Assembly: GCA_946894095.1 (NCBI GenBank)
Contig: OX335660.1
Coordinates: 8,561,001-8,625,000 of the forward strand
Length of the DNA: 64,000 bases
DNA from: Incurvaria masculella
Taxonomy: Eukaryota; Arthropoda; Insecta; Lepidoptera; Incurvariidae
Reading direction: 5' to 3'
Shown here: one piece after another, positions 62,201 to 64,000 of the stretch
Layout: each line of letters opens with the position of its first letter
Position numbering within the stretch: position 1 is the stretch's first letter
The notes under the pieces: generated by a model
Databases searched by the model: none
Told to the model about the DNA's origin: nothing
Seen by the model: the letters and a program-made list of their open reading frames with translations, nothing else
Position numbers and translations under genes: made by a program

Positions 62201-63577
62201 GATATTAGCCCAATAATCCACATTTCCGAAGGAATTAGGTGCCATGCCAGGACCTTCCCTTTATGAGCTCGGATATACATTGAACTGGATGGAAAACACG
62301 GACAATTTTTCATTGTCGCTTCGACAATCTTTTCATCCAATGCAGGGGGAAGAGGACCTACAGTTTTACATGGATTCCGAACCATGGAGCAGCTCGCATT
62401 CGTGACGAAAATGCACTTGCCGAACTCATAAAAAGAATGGTGCATGTCGGAGCGAGGAATTCTGGTACGCTAGGCCAGTCCCACGCCACTAGGCTACTAG
62501 CCGCTCACATCCGATTCACAGGTCACTGTGAAACATGGGCGCTTGTGAATTTCAACATTAATTCCACTGACCGGAAAACATAGCACCTTTCATTAGAGCG
62601 TTATTGTATTACTGTACATATGTATTACTTTACAAAAGTAGGAGAGCTATGTTCTTCTTCATGGACGCTTCAATATTTTGTTCTATTTGTTTATAACAGA
62701 AAAGAAAATACAATTTATCTAAATTCAATGCACTATTGACTAAACATTAGGAAGGCCTGGTCTTCCTAATGATTAGTTTATCTAAAAAAAATATTCATTC
62801 GTTTTGTACCCAATATCCTTTCCAGATTCAGTCAAAGCCTCTCGTTCAGGACACGCTCAGTAAATAAGTGAAATTAATTTTCTGGTTTGTCACAGGTAGA
62901 ACAATTTGTAGGGTCTAGTTTTTAGGGTTCCGTACCCAAAGGGTATCAACGGAACCCTATTACCAAGCCTCCGCTGCCTGTCCATCCGTCCGTCAGTCTG
63001 TCACAGGGCTGTATATCATGAACCGTATTAGGTAGGTAGCTGAAATTTTCACAGAGTGTGTATTTATTTTGCCGCTATAACAACAAATAGGTTAAATAAA
63101 AAAATAATAAAAATTAAAGAGGGGCATACAAAAAACCTGATTTTTTTTTGTTAAATCTTGTACATAACCCTTCATGTGCGAGTCGGACTCGCACTTGGCC
63201 GGTTTATTCAACATATGTCCCATTCTATTTATGGGAGTGTATCCTTCCAATTTTTATTATTTCTCTAGGAAGTTGGAACAGCATATTTAGCACGACTGAG
63301 TCTCTTAGGAGGGTCCGGTGTAAACAACCGTGCCATCGCTACTGTTGAGCCTCACCGGAGTGCCTCAGCCCCTCGATGAGGTAGGGCTCGCGGTCGGTGA
63401 GCTCCATGTACAGGATGGTGGTGTCGCCCTTGCCCGCCAGGAACAGCATGCCTGTGTCGGCGTCGTACAACGGCACCAGCACGCCCGTCGAGCAGTCCAG
63501 CTCGAGCGTCTTCTGCGGCGAGCCGAGGTTGCGCACGTCGCGGACTATCACCTGCCGCAGCCGCGCCGCGTCGAAGC
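34596..63577 (-). CDS. pod1: Coronin-7 / POD-1 family gene, 3' part (17 traced exons; 5' end outside window)
   Basis: Coronin-7 proteins carry two coronin WD40 modules in one chain and act on actin, Arp2/3-dependent networks and Golgi traffic (family knowledge). Seventeen minus-strand exons, all with AG acceptors and GT donors, join in one continuous frame: 63356-63577, 61687-61814, 60873-61013, 56791-57354, 56050-56161, 54195-54368, 53568-53691, 48900-48997, 48391-48504, 45329-45577, 44366-44622, 43443-43564, 42315-42453, 40292-40498, 37006-37141, 36145-36257 and 34596-34688. The product is about 997 visible residues: end of WD40 module 1 (1-164), charged Ser/Pro-rich linker (165 to about 520), WD40 module 2 (about 521-929) and a tail ending DESEWEQ. 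Two copies of the coronin signature (VPK/VPR with a following ELFQDD or DYHADLYP block) show that both modules are present. The N-terminal blades of module 1 lie beyond base 64000. About 3 kb of coding sequence spans 29 kb. Family assignment is firm; exact ends of a few exons are inferred from phase and splice sites. Confidence 0.93.
34796..35036 (+). repeat. SINE body, start of an inverted SINE pair
   Basis: Plus-orientation post-head linker (TTTCTGAGTTGGATAAGTG) and body to CACCTAATTCCACC. It faces the minus-orientation copy at 35047-35437 only about 10 bp away. Confidence 0.75.
35047..35437 (-). repeat. SINE, tRNA-like head, full length
   Basis: T run, tail, body, linker and a tRNA-like head (minus-strand TAGCCTACTGGCGTGGGG and B-box-like GGTTCAATACC). 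In the last-but-one coronin-7 intron. Confidence 0.85.
36145..36257 (-). CDS. pod1: coronin-7 exon P: C-terminal linker
   Basis: Donor GTAAGT. Two in-frame acceptors 6 bp apart are possible (tttgtgtag giving start 36257, or tgtcag giving start 36251), so the product may differ by two residues. Reads HATPAPQRDSKAAQRPKPN and SHVPLESKELQES. Leads into the acidic tail. Confidence 0.85.
36453..36540. repeat. 22-bp minisatellite, four units
   Basis: TGGTCCCTGGAAGCACCTAA-type unit repeated four times, the last degraded. In coronin-7 intron between exons O and P. Confidence 0.85.
37006..37141 (-). CDS. pod1: coronin-7 exon O: extension after module 2
   Basis: Acceptor gttcttcag, donor GTGCGT. Begins SELFQDDLFPPTLVTWEPW and contains GEEWLAG and SLQPPGMEA. 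The ELFQDDLFPPT...WEPWL block is the coronin C-terminal extension and is typical of the second module of coronin-7. Ends with one base carried into exon P. Confidence 0.96.
37886..38288 (+). repeat. SINE, 5S-rRNA-like head, youngest-looking copy
   Basis: Best-preserved 5S-type copy: AGCCTCGGTGGCCCAGTGGC, GTTAAGCAACGCTGGGTCC, TTGGATGGGTGACC, full linker and body, and a poly(A) of 29 (38260-38288). It abuts the tail end of the Jockey-type LINE. The long pure A tail suggests recent insertion. Confidence 0.9.
38321..39434 (-). pseudogene. 5'-truncated Jockey-type LINE, reverse-transcriptase C-terminal two-thirds
   Basis: An open frame of 369 codons in the same direction as the coronin gene. Reverse-transcriptase boxes in order: HQFGFRSHHSTIEQVHRV (box with HST), FLDVQQAFDRVWH with the first catalytic Asp (residue 60), GVPQGSVLGP (115-124), YADDAA (145-150) and a thumb region with KYLGCHLDRRLHW. 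Endonuclease and ORF1 are missing, as expected for target-primed 5' truncation near 39434. The 3' end runs into AATAACAATAATAA. The long open frame suggests a recent insertion. The clade call (Jockey) is from motif style. Confidence 0.9.
39912..39972 (-). pseudogene. third, internally deleted copy of exon N
   Basis: Begins like copy two (ATCTACTGC after acttag) and matches its first 27 or so bases, then jumps across a deletion of more than 100 bases to the part matching GTGGAGCGCGTCGAG, and ends after about 60 bp. Reading frame runs into a stop soon after. Base divergence is higher than between copies one and two, so this is an older relic of the same tandem series. Confidence 0.6.
40035..40229 (-). 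CDS. second tandem copy of exon N, frame-preserving, GDST missing
   Basis: Matches exon N at 192 of 195 bases (my count by eye) with two amino-acid changes (Tyr to His near the start, Ala to Gly in the middle). It keeps the GTACAC donor, but the first 12 bases of exon N, and its acceptor, are absent. A replacement acceptor acacttag lies directly before ATCTACTGC, so the copy could be spliced in at phase 0, adding 65 residues without changing frame. Inclusion would duplicate a propeller strand region and probably disturb the fold, so it may be silent or arise from an assembly artefact. Confidence 0.55.
40292..40498 (-). CDS. pod1: coronin-7 exon N: last blade of module 2 (full-length copy)
   Basis: 69 codons, phase 0 at both ends, acceptor gtcaccag, donor GTACAC. 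Reads GDSTIYCYEVTCEAPFLCAL and later EPLSFTVPRIK. Completes the LTGRGDSTIYCYE motif begun in exon M; the next canonical exon continues SELFQDDLFP. The 3' 195 bp of this exon plus 62 bp of intron are repeated immediately downstream. Confidence 0.94.
40745..41000 (+). repeat. SINE fragments flanking a minisatellite, broken by mariner
   Basis: A tail piece (TGGTATTAGCCATCCATGTC) at 40750, and a distal body piece at 40935-41000 ending exactly at the mariner boundary. Confidence 0.6.
40803..40915. repeat. about 29-bp minisatellite, four units
   Basis: AATGCCAAAGCCCAGATTTC-type unit repeated four times with substitutions, between SINE fragments. Confidence 0.8.
41001..42276 (+). mobile_element. 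complete mariner transposon
   Basis: About 1.28 kb, the usual mariner size. Ends are inverted repeats of about 30 bp: the left begins ATAGGTCGGGGAAAAAGT and the right, reversed, TTAGGTTGGGGAAAAAGT, continuing to TTCGCAT in both. TA dinucleotides flank the element (40999-41000 and 42277-42278), the standard mariner target duplication. It contains one open transposase frame. It lies in a coronin-7 intron in antisense to the gene, beside SINE fragments. Confidence 0.93.
41183..42199 (+). CDS. mariner transposase, 338 aa, apparently intact
   Basis: Cut-and-paste DNA transposase acting on the element's terminal inverted repeats in the nucleus. No stops or frameshifts. An N-terminal paired helix-turn-helix region (about 1-115) includes the GRP linker at 64-66; WVPHEL at 116-121 is the mariner signature. 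The catalytic triad is Asp153 (TCDEKW), Asp242 (HHDNARPH) and Asp277 (SPDLAPSD), with 34 residues between the last two, which is the mariner D,D34D pattern. Length is within the usual 330-350 range. All key residues are present, so the copy is young and may encode a functional enzyme; activity cannot be judged from sequence alone. Confidence 0.96.
   Translation: MSESNEEIRYILKFYYKKGKNATQAAKQICDVYGPSAVSVRVAQIWFKRFQSRNFDVKDARRSGRPITDKMDAIFEKVEQDRHISSYDVAEELGIDHKTVLAHLKKTGYTKKLDIWVPHELTERNLMNRVLICDSLLRRNETEPFLKKLITCDEKWITYDKNVRKRSWSKAGQVSQTVAKPGLTRNKVMLCVWWDWKGIIHYELLPPGRTIDSELYCEQLMRLKQEVERKRPDRRGVVFHHDNARPHTSLATQQKLREFGWEVLMHPPYSPDLAPSDFHLFRSLQNSLGSVRLTSQEDCQNHLSRYIDQKSQYFYSNGIMSLPTRWQKVIEQNGTYIL
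42315..42453 (-). CDS. pod1: coronin-7 exon M: WD blade
   Basis: Acceptor caactgcag, donor GTAAGG. Reads VSERQIMLFKADALES, then VGLDVSPAILQTHIDHD and LFLTGR, phase 0 out. Its donor sits only 38 bp from the end of an inserted mariner transposon (41001-42276). Confidence 0.96.
42799..43008. mobile_element. 210-bp MITE in a coronin-7 intron
   Basis: Starts GGGGTCCATTCA and ends TGAATGGACCCC, a 12-bp perfect inverted repeat. Similar CGTGACCA strings sit close to both sides, but not as an exact flanking duplication. Confidence 0.6.
43443..43564 (-). CDS. pod1: coronin-7 exon L: WD blade
   Basis: Acceptor ttgtggcag, donor GTAAGT. Reads VYKPRASESPVCSGKGP then GGRGARVVWALNGTHLVVTG and FD, ending with two bases of a Lys codon completed by exon M. 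VVTGFDKxSERQ is the standard coronin sixth-blade motif. Confidence 0.96.
44085..44337 (+). repeat. dispersed repeat, intact relative of the satellite progenitor
   Basis: Begins CCAGCGCCATCTCCCGTCAA and ends with a block (ACGCCACCTCTGTACTTC ... TTCAACACTGGTATGACG) that corresponds to one satellite unit with perhaps 75 percent identity by eye. In coronin-7 intron between exons K and L. Confidence 0.7.
44366..44622 (-). CDS. pod1: coronin-7 exon K: two WD repeats
   Basis: Acceptor ctcgctcag, donor GTTGGT. 257 bp. Contains the WD repeats ASAAHDLTVKIWELSG and GHTEQIFSMEWSPCG followed by ATVCRDTLVR. GH, WSP and IWEL signatures are clear. Exons K and L give RVYKPR across the junction, as expected for a coronin blade. 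Phase 0 at the 3' end. Confidence 0.97.
45025..45215 (-). pseudogene. 3' end of an RTE-type LINE
   Basis: The minus strand reads KPPERWSDDIRQTAGENW, then DRTTWRSLGEGG and a short tail. RxPxRWxDDIxxxAGxxW...WRSLGEA is the C-terminal end of RTE-class LINE proteins. Only the last 50 or so codons and the 3' UTR end remain. In a coronin-7 intron. Confidence 0.75.
45329..45577 (-). CDS. pod1: coronin-7 exon J: blades of second WD40 module
   Basis: Acceptor tggtgtgcag, donor GTGCGT. Begins ANGVRCALPVGG and contains VAVLEL, LQDWAWDPFRDERLAVACDD and REWIIPEG. The DWAWDPF...LAVA..D block is a coronin WD repeat. An unusually Gly- and Pro-rich insert separates the strands, driven by very high local GC. 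A plus-strand open frame of 120 codons over the same bases is a shadow. Confidence 0.95.
45609..45663. other. perfect hairpin, 23-bp arms, 9-base loop
   Basis: AAAACATAAATACTTATGTA and three more bases at 45609-45631 are exactly inverted at 45641-45663. It lies just upstream of coronin-7 exon J (acceptor at 45578), where branch point and pyrimidine tract should be. Confidence 0.9.
45717..45850. repeat. TIR element, short foldback copy
   Basis: The left terminal repeat (AACAAGGACATATTAATTTA ... CAAAGCTGGAC) is followed after about 15 bp by the inverted right one (ATAGTTCTTTTTACG ... TCTTTAATTAAG). The tRNA-like module is lost. Confidence 0.6.
46127..46538 (-). repeat. SINE, tRNA-like head, full length
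   Basis: T run and tail at 46127, body, linker and tRNA-like head ending CTAACGAGCCGCTC. Nearly the same as the copies at 35047 and 62150, so one young subfamily. Confidence 0.87.
46565..47100 (-). mobile_element. TTAA-flanked MITE, family 1, one end rearranged
   Basis: Inverted relative to the other two. Good end at 47100 (GTTGGGCCACC then TTAA); the other end has about 30 extra bases before the family sequence, yet TTAA still lies at 46561-46564. Follows directly on a tRNA-headed SINE. Confidence 0.72.
47101..48390. other. coronin-7 intron part without named repeats
   Basis: Apart from 47920-48010, only AT-rich DNA. An unassigned repeat-like patch lies near 47380-47510 (TTTATTGCACTCAAAAAAAC). 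Confidence 0.4.
47920..48010. repeat. fragment shared with 11114-11165
   Basis: GCGCGGCATATGGCGTACGC recurs with one change in the open frame at 10889-11206. Unknown family. Confidence 0.4.
48391..48504 (-). CDS. pod1: coronin-7 exon I: start of second WD40 module
   Basis: Acceptor tccttgcag, donor GTGAGT. Reads GRVSKFRHLKGTPAHKSTHI and ends SGECNGFYG. FRHLKGTPxHKxxHI is the conserved N-terminal strand of coronin propellers, so this exon marks the beginning of module 2. Confidence 0.95.
48900..48997 (-). CDS. pod1: coronin-7 exon H: basic linker before module 2
   Basis: Acceptor tatatcttcag, donor GTATGT. Reads RRDSLKARKSPEREDKRAS and ends KRTSTVFG. Basic and Ser-rich, including RRDS, a typical basophilic kinase site context (inference). 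TSTVFG leads directly into the start of the second propeller in the next exon. Confidence 0.9.
49382..49498 (-). CDS. pod1: candidate additional coronin-7 linker exon (possibly alternative)
   Basis: A 117-bp GC-rich island inside the intron between exons G and H has a good acceptor (gtgtgcccgcag) and a weaker donor (GTTCGT). If included it preserves frame exactly: one base in, two bases out, 39 codons net. It reads a Gly run of eight, then ATIAGRRRAYEARSCSVAVE and TPPSPAPL, after which exon H continues RRDSLK. RRRAYEARS resembles the AERRKMFEA of exon G, and PAPLRRRDSLK reads naturally through the junction. Inclusion could be constitutive or alternative; transcripts are not visible here. Confidence 0.6.
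49790..49966 (+). repeat. dispersed repeat, front part next to the satellite
   Basis: Front part of the family seen at 44085-44337 (CGGCTCCATCTCCTATCACT ... TCATTGGTTTCTATT). Its end is separated from the first satellite unit by about 235 bp of other sequence. Confidence 0.65.
50202..53165. repeat. 114-bp satellite, 26 units
   Basis: 2964 bp, exactly 26 units of 114 bp beginning ATTCTGAAATGAGAATTGCG. Units differ at only a few positions, for example CCTTATTC versus CCCTATTC, CTGTGACG versus CTTTGACG, and TGTGAAC versus TGCGAAC in the last two. No open frame crosses units. Lies in the coronin-7 intron between exons G and H. Confidence 0.97.
53568..53691 (-). CDS. pod1: coronin-7 exon G: linker
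   Basis: Acceptor aacgttgtag, donor GTGAGT. Reads DAEYTNGKSDTSVEED and SGYRPRTPSTAERRKMFEA. The Ser-rich acidic stretch and basic AERRKMFEA end are compatible with phosphorylation sites and a short helix (inference). Phase 1 in, phase 2 out. The 4.6-kb intron that follows contains the satellite array and a candidate extra exon. Confidence 0.85.
53735..53885 (-). repeat. SINE body fragment (diverged)
   Basis: Body remnants (TTGGATGGAAAATGTGAATC, CATCCAATGCGATGGTTCC) in the intron next to coronin-7 exon G. Confidence 0.6.
54195..54368 (-). CDS. pod1: coronin-7 exon F: Ala/Pro-rich linker
   Basis: Acceptor accgctatag, donor GTCAGT. The split codon gives Leu, then ESSVMAPPADVQSPVAAPPP and later SSSRDEKSSPTSDAEAAP. 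Length 174 bp fits phase 1 in and phase 1 out. The low-complexity Ala/Pro/Ser content gives no fold; membership rests on phase, splice sites and composition. Confidence 0.8.
54509..54979 (+). mobile_element. TTAA-flanked MITE, family 1
   Basis: 471 bp between TTAA at 54505-54508 and 54980-54983. Ends are inverted: GTGGTCCTACCCGG on the left, and GGTGGGCCTTCCCG reading in from the right. Internal CAATGGTCATCAGACATCTA marks the family. No coding capacity. In a coronin-7 intron. Confidence 0.8.
54984..55351. mobile_element. TTAA-flanked MITE, family 2 (long palindrome)
   Basis: 368 bp between TTAA at 54980-54983 (shared with the neighbouring family 1 MITE) and 55352-55355. Ends GAACGGCCCGTAAGC and (inverted) GGTCGGCCCGTAAGC; ACAAACGTAGTTTACTAAT recurs inverted near both ends, and AAATATCTGTGTCTGCATGC recurs inverted inside. 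Nearly the whole element can fold on itself. Confidence 0.82.
55356..56049. other. coronin-7 intron part without named repeats
   Basis: AT-rich; no feature recognised. Confidence 0.45.
56050..56161 (-). CDS. pod1: coronin-7 exon E: linker
   Basis: Acceptor tattttcag, donor GTGAGT. 37 codons plus one base, starting PRLGPKPFSASQSSEEFSF. Part of the disordered linker; recognised from its GC-rich composition against an AT-rich intron, its splice sites and exact phase match to both neighbours. Confidence 0.85.
56791..57354 (-). CDS. pod1: coronin-7 exon D: long charged linker
   Basis: The largest exon, 188 codons, phase 0 at both ends, acceptor aaatttcag, donor GTAATG. It opens VHRGNLESVVKQVLALP and then becomes low-complexity, rich in Lys, Glu, Pro and Asn, with two near repeats of DNGKESE and a proline-rich end (PPKPLPRSS, PRPKPRTTG). 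It is predicted to be disordered, as the linker between coronin modules usually is. The PPKPLPR run could bind SH3 domains (inference only). Two overlapping plus-strand open frames here are antisense shadows. Confidence 0.88.
57845..57965 (-). repeat. SINE head-region fragment
   Basis: Minus-orientation linker and head remnants (GGACCTACAATTTTACATAG, then CTCGAACCTATGGTATCC and CACTAGGCTAAGG), with the body lost. Confidence 0.5.
58730..58976 (+). repeat. SINE body and A-tail
   Basis: Plus orientation from GTAGGTCCCCTTCCCCTACT to an A run at about 58965. The start looks tRNA-type and the tail 5S-type (see findings). Confidence 0.75.
59248..59755 (+). mobile_element. TTAA-flanked MITE, family 1
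   Basis: 508 bp, TTAA at 59244-59247 and 59756-59759, ends GGTGGCCCAACCC and (inverted) GGTGGCCCATCCC. The best-preserved copy. TTAA duplication is the mark of piggyBac-type insertion, though the terminal bases are not the usual piggyBac CCC. Confidence 0.82.
59760..60872. other. coronin-7 intron part without named repeats
   Basis: AT-rich; two short open frames (59863-60117 and 60369-60551) have no family and no splice support. Confidence 0.45.
60873..61013 (-). CDS. pod1: coronin-7 exon C: extension after module 1
   Basis: 47 codons, phase 0 at both ends, acceptor tttccag, donor GTAAAG. It starts SYRDYHADLYPETSG, the coronin block that follows the PRK of the previous exon, and ends DANNSGQ. 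This closes the first coronin module before the linker. Confidence 0.94.
61091..61300 (+). repeat. dispersed repeat (GGGTTCCGTACCC family), 3'-truncated
   Basis: Same order of blocks as 23124-23412, with extra CCGT units at 61165-61180, and lost end. In a coronin-7 intron. Confidence 0.72.
61489..61532. repeat. 22-bp direct duplication
   Basis: ATGTGATTGGTTCGTTTGTC occurs twice in tandem. Confidence 0.85.
61687..61814 (-). CDS. pod1: coronin-7 exon B: coronin signature after module 1
   Basis: Acceptor cgcag and donor GTAAGT. Two bases complete the split Gly codon, then GEQTKGACLVPKRALRV and ending YQVPRK. The KGxCLVPKRAL block followed by EVxRVLQL is diagnostic of coronins and packs under the beta-propeller. 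Phase 0 at the 3' end. Confidence 0.94.
62150..62510 (-). repeat. SINE, tRNA-like head
   Basis: Minus orientation with tail, body lacking about 40 bp after TCATCCAATGC, linker and tRNA-like head to GGCTACTAGCCGCTC. Confidence 0.82.
62923..63206 (+). repeat. dispersed repeat (GGGTTCCGTACCC family)
   Basis: Complete copy ending with the hairpin GTGCGAGTCGGACTCGCAC followed by TTGGCCGGTTTA. Confidence 0.77.
63356..63577 (-). CDS. pod1: coronin-7 exon A: blades of the first WD40 module
   Basis: Follows acceptor gtggtgcag and ends at a GTGAGG donor. It begins inside a split Gly codon and reads GFDAARLRQVIVRDVRN, the classic coronin turn before a tryptophan-aspartate blade, then a GKGDTTILYMEL strand. 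It ends HSG with one base carried over. This is the most 5' exon in the window; at least one upstream exon coding for the early blades and the start codon must lie past 64000. Confidence 0.93.
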
Positions 63578-63663
63578 CTGCACCACAGTTACGACATTGT
63601 GAATGGACATGTGCGTGTATAATTTAGCATGACACAATTGCATGATCAATCATTGCAGTCAAT

Positions 63664-63795
63664 GTTTATACACAGTCAAACCGTGATGTGGAAGACTGAA
63701 ACAAGCTGCTGGAGGAAGTCATAAGTGCTAGCTCCGTGAACAGTTTCAAAAACAATTTGGACAATCATGTAAAAAATATTAAAAAAACTACTAAC
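63664..63795 (+). pseudogene. C-terminal remnant of a CR1/L2-like LINE
   Basis: The frame from about 63690 reads EDxNKLLEEVISASSVNSFK and NNLDNHVKNI, where x is a TGA stop in place of the expected Trp. WNxLPEEVVxAxSVNxFKxxLD is a widespread LINE C-terminus. Flanked by a 17-bp perfect inverted repeat (63644-63660 and 63899-63915). Confidence 0.7.
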
Positions 63796-64000
63796 ACTTA
63801 AAAAAAAAAAAACAATGTGCACTCAATCAGTGAAGTACAAGCATCAGCTTGCAGCTACTATTGTTTATAATAATAATACAATGCAGTCCAGGCGGTCTGA
63901 CTGCAATGATTGATCGTGCCGACAACCTACGACTAGATACATCCCTATACCGATCGCGTGATTTCCGATGTGAGGCGATGATTATGCGTTTTGTGTCCAT

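Overview
This window is animal nuclear DNA, most likely from a moth or butterfly. The one clear host gene is split into many short exons with GT/AG introns. The rest is AT-rich DNA packed with insect-type repeats: mariner and Tc1-like transposons, a Jockey-type LINE, an RTE-type LINE tail, a Ty3-like LTR element, SINEs, TTAA-flanked MITEs, and a dispersed repeat beginning gggttccgtaccc that I associate with Lepidoptera. The order-level call rests on recalled repeat types; no search was run.

Positions 34596-63577 (minus strand) hold the 3' part of a coronin-7/POD-1 gene, a two-module WD40 regulator of actin and membrane traffic. I traced 17 exons whose reading phases join without a break from the first WD40 module, through a charged linker, the second WD40 module and an acidic tail with a late Trp, to a TGA stop. 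They encode about 997 residues; the 5' exons lie beyond base 64000. An 18th, in-frame linker exon is likely at 49382-49498. One exon of the second WD40 module (40292-40498) is followed by a nearly identical in-frame copy (40035-40229) and a third, internally deleted copy.

The introns of this gene hold an intact mariner transposon in antisense (41001-42276), a 5'-truncated Jockey-like LINE, a 26-unit satellite of 114 bp (50202-53165) that seems to have grown from the end of a dispersed repeat, an RTE LINE tail, several SINEs, two kinds of TTAA-flanked MITE, and a 23-bp perfect hairpin just upstream of an exon.

Positions 1-34595 are gene-poor. The main objects are a complete Ty3-like LTR element with identical 200-bp LTRs and a TTCAG target duplication (26307-29412), which carries gag and a backwards reverse-transcriptase fragment but no full pol; a 687-bp element with long terminal inverted repeats nested in a SINE (2301-2987); a mariner relic broken by an AT tract; a Tc1-like relic; and about a dozen SINE pieces.

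The most interesting pattern across the window is a pair of SINE types that share body and tail but have different Pol III promoter heads: one tRNA-like, one like 5S rRNA. I see no prokaryotic system, CRISPR array or complete host RNA gene.
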